Shown here: piece after piece, positions 61,972 through 64,000 of the stretch
How the letters are laid out: each line of letters opens with the position of its first letter
How positions within the stretch are numbered: the first letter of the stretch is position 1
Source: Candidatus Zixiibacteriota bacterium
GTDB taxonomy: Bacteria > Zixibacteria > MSB-5A5 > UBA10806 > 4484-95
Assembly: GCA_024231855.1 (NCBI GenBank)
Contig: JAAEQD010000345.1
Coordinates: forward strand, 1-64,000
Length of the DNA stretch: 64,000 nucleotides
Direction: 5' to 3'
Program-made: the position numbers and the translations under genes
Notes under the pieces: generated by a model
The model's database searches: none
What the model was told of the DNA's origin: nothing
Seen by the model: the letters and a program-made list of their open reading frames with translations, nothing else

Positions 61972-63579
61972 TTATAGTTTAAATCCTTCAACAAGCTCTT
62001 TAAGTTGGTCGGCTTGTTGGGTAAGCTGTTCGGCGGCTTTAAATGACTGCTTAACGCCGGCGGCAGTTTCTTTGGATATCTGGTTCACGTTTTCGATGTT
62101 CTTTGATATTTGTTCGGTGGTATCCGATTGTTCGGCGGCGCTCTTCGACAACTGATTCATCATATCCCCAATCGATTCCACCGAAGTCGATATTTCATCA
62201 AGCGATGAATTGGTTTCTAATACCGATTTCTTTCCGTTATCTATTACTCGCCTGGAATCCTCAATCTGGCTGTTGGCTGTGGTGATGTCTGAATTAATCG
62301 CTGAAATAGTTTCGGCGATTTCTTTAGTGGCTATAGTTGTGCGTTCGGCCAGTTTGCGCACCTCATCGGCCACCACCGCGAAACCGCGTCCCTGTTCGCC
62401 GGCCCGGGCGGCTTCGATAGCGGCATTCAGCGCCAGAAGATTGGTCTGGTCCGCGATATCATCAATGATCTGGATAATCTCGCCGATAGCGCCGGCTCTT
62501 TCAGCCAAGCTTCCTATATTTTGAGCCGTTACTTTCGACGAATCGATTATATTATCCATCCCGTTTGAGGCGTCAATCGCAAATCGGCTCCCTTCCCGTG
62601 ATAAAGACGCGGTTTTATCTGTCTTTATTGACGATTCATTGGCGTTTTTGGATGATTCTATAATGGTCGCGGTCATCTGTTCAATAGCTACCGCTACCTG
62701 CGTTGTCTGATTAGTCTGATCCATCACACCGGATGAAAGCAATTCGGATGACTGCGAAATTTCGGAAGCGGTTTTGGCAAGTTGATTCGTATTTTGAGCT
62801 ACCTGGGAAATAATACCATACAGTTTGTCGGCGAATGTATTAAACCAGTAACTTAACCGGCCGATTTCATCATTGGATTTTATATCGATCCTCCGAGTCA
62901 GATCGCCCTCGCCCTGAGCAATATCCATCAGAGTGTCTTTTACAAGCTTGGCGGGTTTAATAACGGTATATTTCAGAGTAAAATAAATCCCCACCATGAT
63001 TACGGTCAAAACGGCCAACGCGATAATAATAAAGACGGATCGGTTCTGGGCATGCTGACCGATAATATCATCCGTGGAAGATGTCATCTCAAAAACGCCC
63101 AATAAATCGCCGGCCTTGCCATCATGACAATCAAGGCATCGTTCATCAGAAATAATCGGTGAATAATATTTCAACTGTTTATCTTGAGCCAGGTAATTAG
63201 CCGTTTTGGATTTCAGAGTACTGGTCAGAACCGGATTATTAATTTTGTCTCCAACTTCATCGCTGTTATTTGAAATTAAAATCTCATTAGTCGGATTAAT
63301 CAGCCTTACGCCGGCCAATAATTTTTTCTCGGCGGTCAAATTGACTATTGATCCTACGACATCCATCTCGCCCTGAAGCATGGGATATTCTATCCCCTCT
63401 AGTAGCATAGACGAGATTGACAATAATTCCTGTTCTTTCTTTTCAATATCGATATTTTGCTGTCTATTGAGAAGGAATGAAAAGGATAATCCCAGCAGAA
63501 TAACTATTAATAGCGATGTTACGCCTATTGTTTTAATGCTAATGCTTAAGCTTTTGATTTTATTTTGAATTAGCCCCAC
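61972..63579 (-). CDS. Methyl-accepting chemotaxis protein with heme c-type periplasmic sensor
   Basis: 535 aa from GTG 63579, which has GGAGGA eight nt upstream; the track start at 63624 has a weaker RBS. Two TM segments ([17 protein letters not shown] and [22 protein letters not shown]) flank a periplasmic domain with a CxxCH heme site ([10 protein letters not shown]). HAMP and a full MCP signalling domain follow ([47 protein letters not shown]). The CxxCH suggests redox or gas sensing. No flagellar or Che genes are in the window. Confidence 0.85.
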   Translation of the reverse strand: MGLIQNKIKSLSISIKTIGVTSLLIVILLGLSFSFLLNRQQNIDIEKKEQELLSISSMLLEGIEYPMLQGEMDVVGSIVNLTAEKKLLAGVRLINPTNEILISNNSDEVGDKINNPVLTSTLKSKTANYLAQDKQLKYYSPIISDERCLDCHDGKAGDLLGVFEMTSSTDDIIGQHAQNRSVFIIIALAVLTVIMVGIYFTLKYTVIKPAKLVKDTLMDIAQGEGDLTRRIDIKSNDEIGRLSYWFNTFADKLYGIISQVAQNTNQLAKTASEISQSSELLSSGVMDQTNQTTQVAVAIEQMTATIIESSKNANESSIKTDKTASLSREGSRFAIDASNGMDNIIDSSKVTAQNIGSLAERAGAIGEIIQIIDDIADQTNLLALNAAIEAARAGEQGRGFAVVADEVRKLAERTTIATKEIAETISAINSDITTANSQIEDSRRVIDNGKKSVLETNSSLDEISTSVESIGDMMNQLSKSAAEQSDTTEQISKNIENVNQISKETAAGVKQSFKAAEQLTQQADQLKELVEGFKL

Positions 63580-63843
63580 CGTTTGGTTCCTCCGATATAT
63601 TCTTGTTAGCCCCTTCCTTTTCATCGTTTTACTCTAATAATCGGATGTAAGCAATATTATGATGACGTAGAGGTAATAATTGTGTAACTTCGTGTTTCAA
63701 TTTATAGACAATAATCCGAATTTATTCCAATTAATGTCATCCGGTTAATACTTTATTGATATAAAAAGCAGTTGATAAATCCAACATATAAGCTTTAATT
63801 GGTATTTAGAATACATATAAATTTAAGATTAATTGGAGGAGAC

Positions 63844-64000
63844 ATGGATCTGACCAAACTAAAAGCCCCTCATGGCAATAAACTTCACTGTAAAAGCTGG
63901 CAAACCGAAGCGCCCCTGCGGATGCTTCTGAACAACCTCGATGCCGAAGTGGCGGAGAACCCGTCTGAGTTGGTTGTCTACGGCGGCCGCGGCAAGGCGG
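63844..64000 (+). CDS. hutU: Urocanate hydratase, 3' partial
   Basis: Only the first ~52 residues are in the window. [41 protein letters not shown] matches the family N-terminus (histidine degradation, urocanate to imidazolonepropionate). GGAGGAG lies just before the ATG. The gene runs off the end of the window. Confidence 0.88.
   Translation, partial: MDLTKLKAPHGNKLHCKSWQTEAPLRMLLNNLDAEVAENPSELVVYGGRGKA

Noticed and set aside
1-64000. tRNA genes, rRNA, CRISPR arrays, transposases or integrases
   Set aside because: By eye no tRNA-like T-arms, spaced repeats or transposase motifs were found; tRNAscan and a profile search would be needed to be sure.

Overview
The window reads as one continuous, gene-dense bacterial chromosome segment, mostly coded on the minus strand, with long operon-like runs. 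I see no insertion sequences, prophage genes, rRNA, tRNA or CRISPR arrays. Several traits point to the Fibrobacteres-Chlorobi-Bacteroidetes (FCB) side of the tree: two secreted proteins end in type IX secretion (T9SS)-style sorting domains, there is a PorV/PorQ-type outer-membrane protein, and the primary-type sigma factor is short (284 aa) without an N-terminal region 1.1. Unlike Bacteroidetes, Shine-Dalgarno (SD) sites are common. A candidate phylum such as Zixibacteria is plausible, but this is an inference from gene content and I could not test it.

Layout. 1-2028: tail of a secreted LVIVD/cohesin/dockerin protein with a sorting domain. 2284-7355 (+): two methyltransferases, an LPG-synthase-type flippase-like protein and a YfhO-type membrane protein, probably envelope glycan or lipid modification. 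7431-13786 (-): CorC-like, YbeY, PgpH-like HD hydrolase, PhoH and AspS. 13958-17325 (-): VanZ-like, histone-H1-like, GxxExxY and a sigma-54 activator. 17500-24375 (-): PrmC, a 74-aa Tat-signal peptide, a beta-barrel, TldE, TldD, PrfA, DUF1385 and L31; the usual L31-DUF1385-PrfA-PrmC order is interrupted by the TldD/TldE block. 24430-28157 (-): a vitamin B12 uptake locus made of a promoter with a palindrome, a cobalamin riboswitch, a TonB-dependent receptor and a secreted beta-propeller. 28251-32982 (-): a triple Myb/SANT-like repeat protein, GlmS, GlmM and an ABC-2 permease. 33111-41175 (+): MATE, a receiver protein, an ECF sigma factor with a DUF4097 and a bactofilin-like membrane protein, and an M14 peptidase. 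41263-46969: RpoD-type sigma factor, two HtrA proteases and two Spy/CpxP-like periplasmic proteins. 47206-53762: a lipoprotein, an aminotransferase fused to a PEPCK/HprK-like P-loop domain, flotillin and an ATP-type PEP carboxykinase. 53922-60945: DUF202, an SMR-like protein, DUF362, a UbiA-type prenyltransferase, PorV-SPOR, TIGR00300, DUF4416 and a QueG-like Fe-S protein. 61195-64000: a small unknown gene, GNAT, a heme-binding chemoreceptor and the start of urocanate hydratase.

The most interesting signals are four. (1) The B12 locus pairs a BtuB-like receptor with a T9SS-delivered beta-propeller, which looks like an alternative to the Bacteroides BtuG lipoprotein. (2) An aminotransferase-kinase fusion carries eight clustered cysteines and lies near flotillin and PEPCK. 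(3) TldD/TldE protease genes are coupled to a beta-barrel and a tiny Tat-exported peptide. (4) Several operon-head genes have a -10 box only 5-12 nt before ATG and no SD, which suggests leaderless mRNAs, and two genes (ybeY and the ECF sigma factor) seem to start at non-standard codons.
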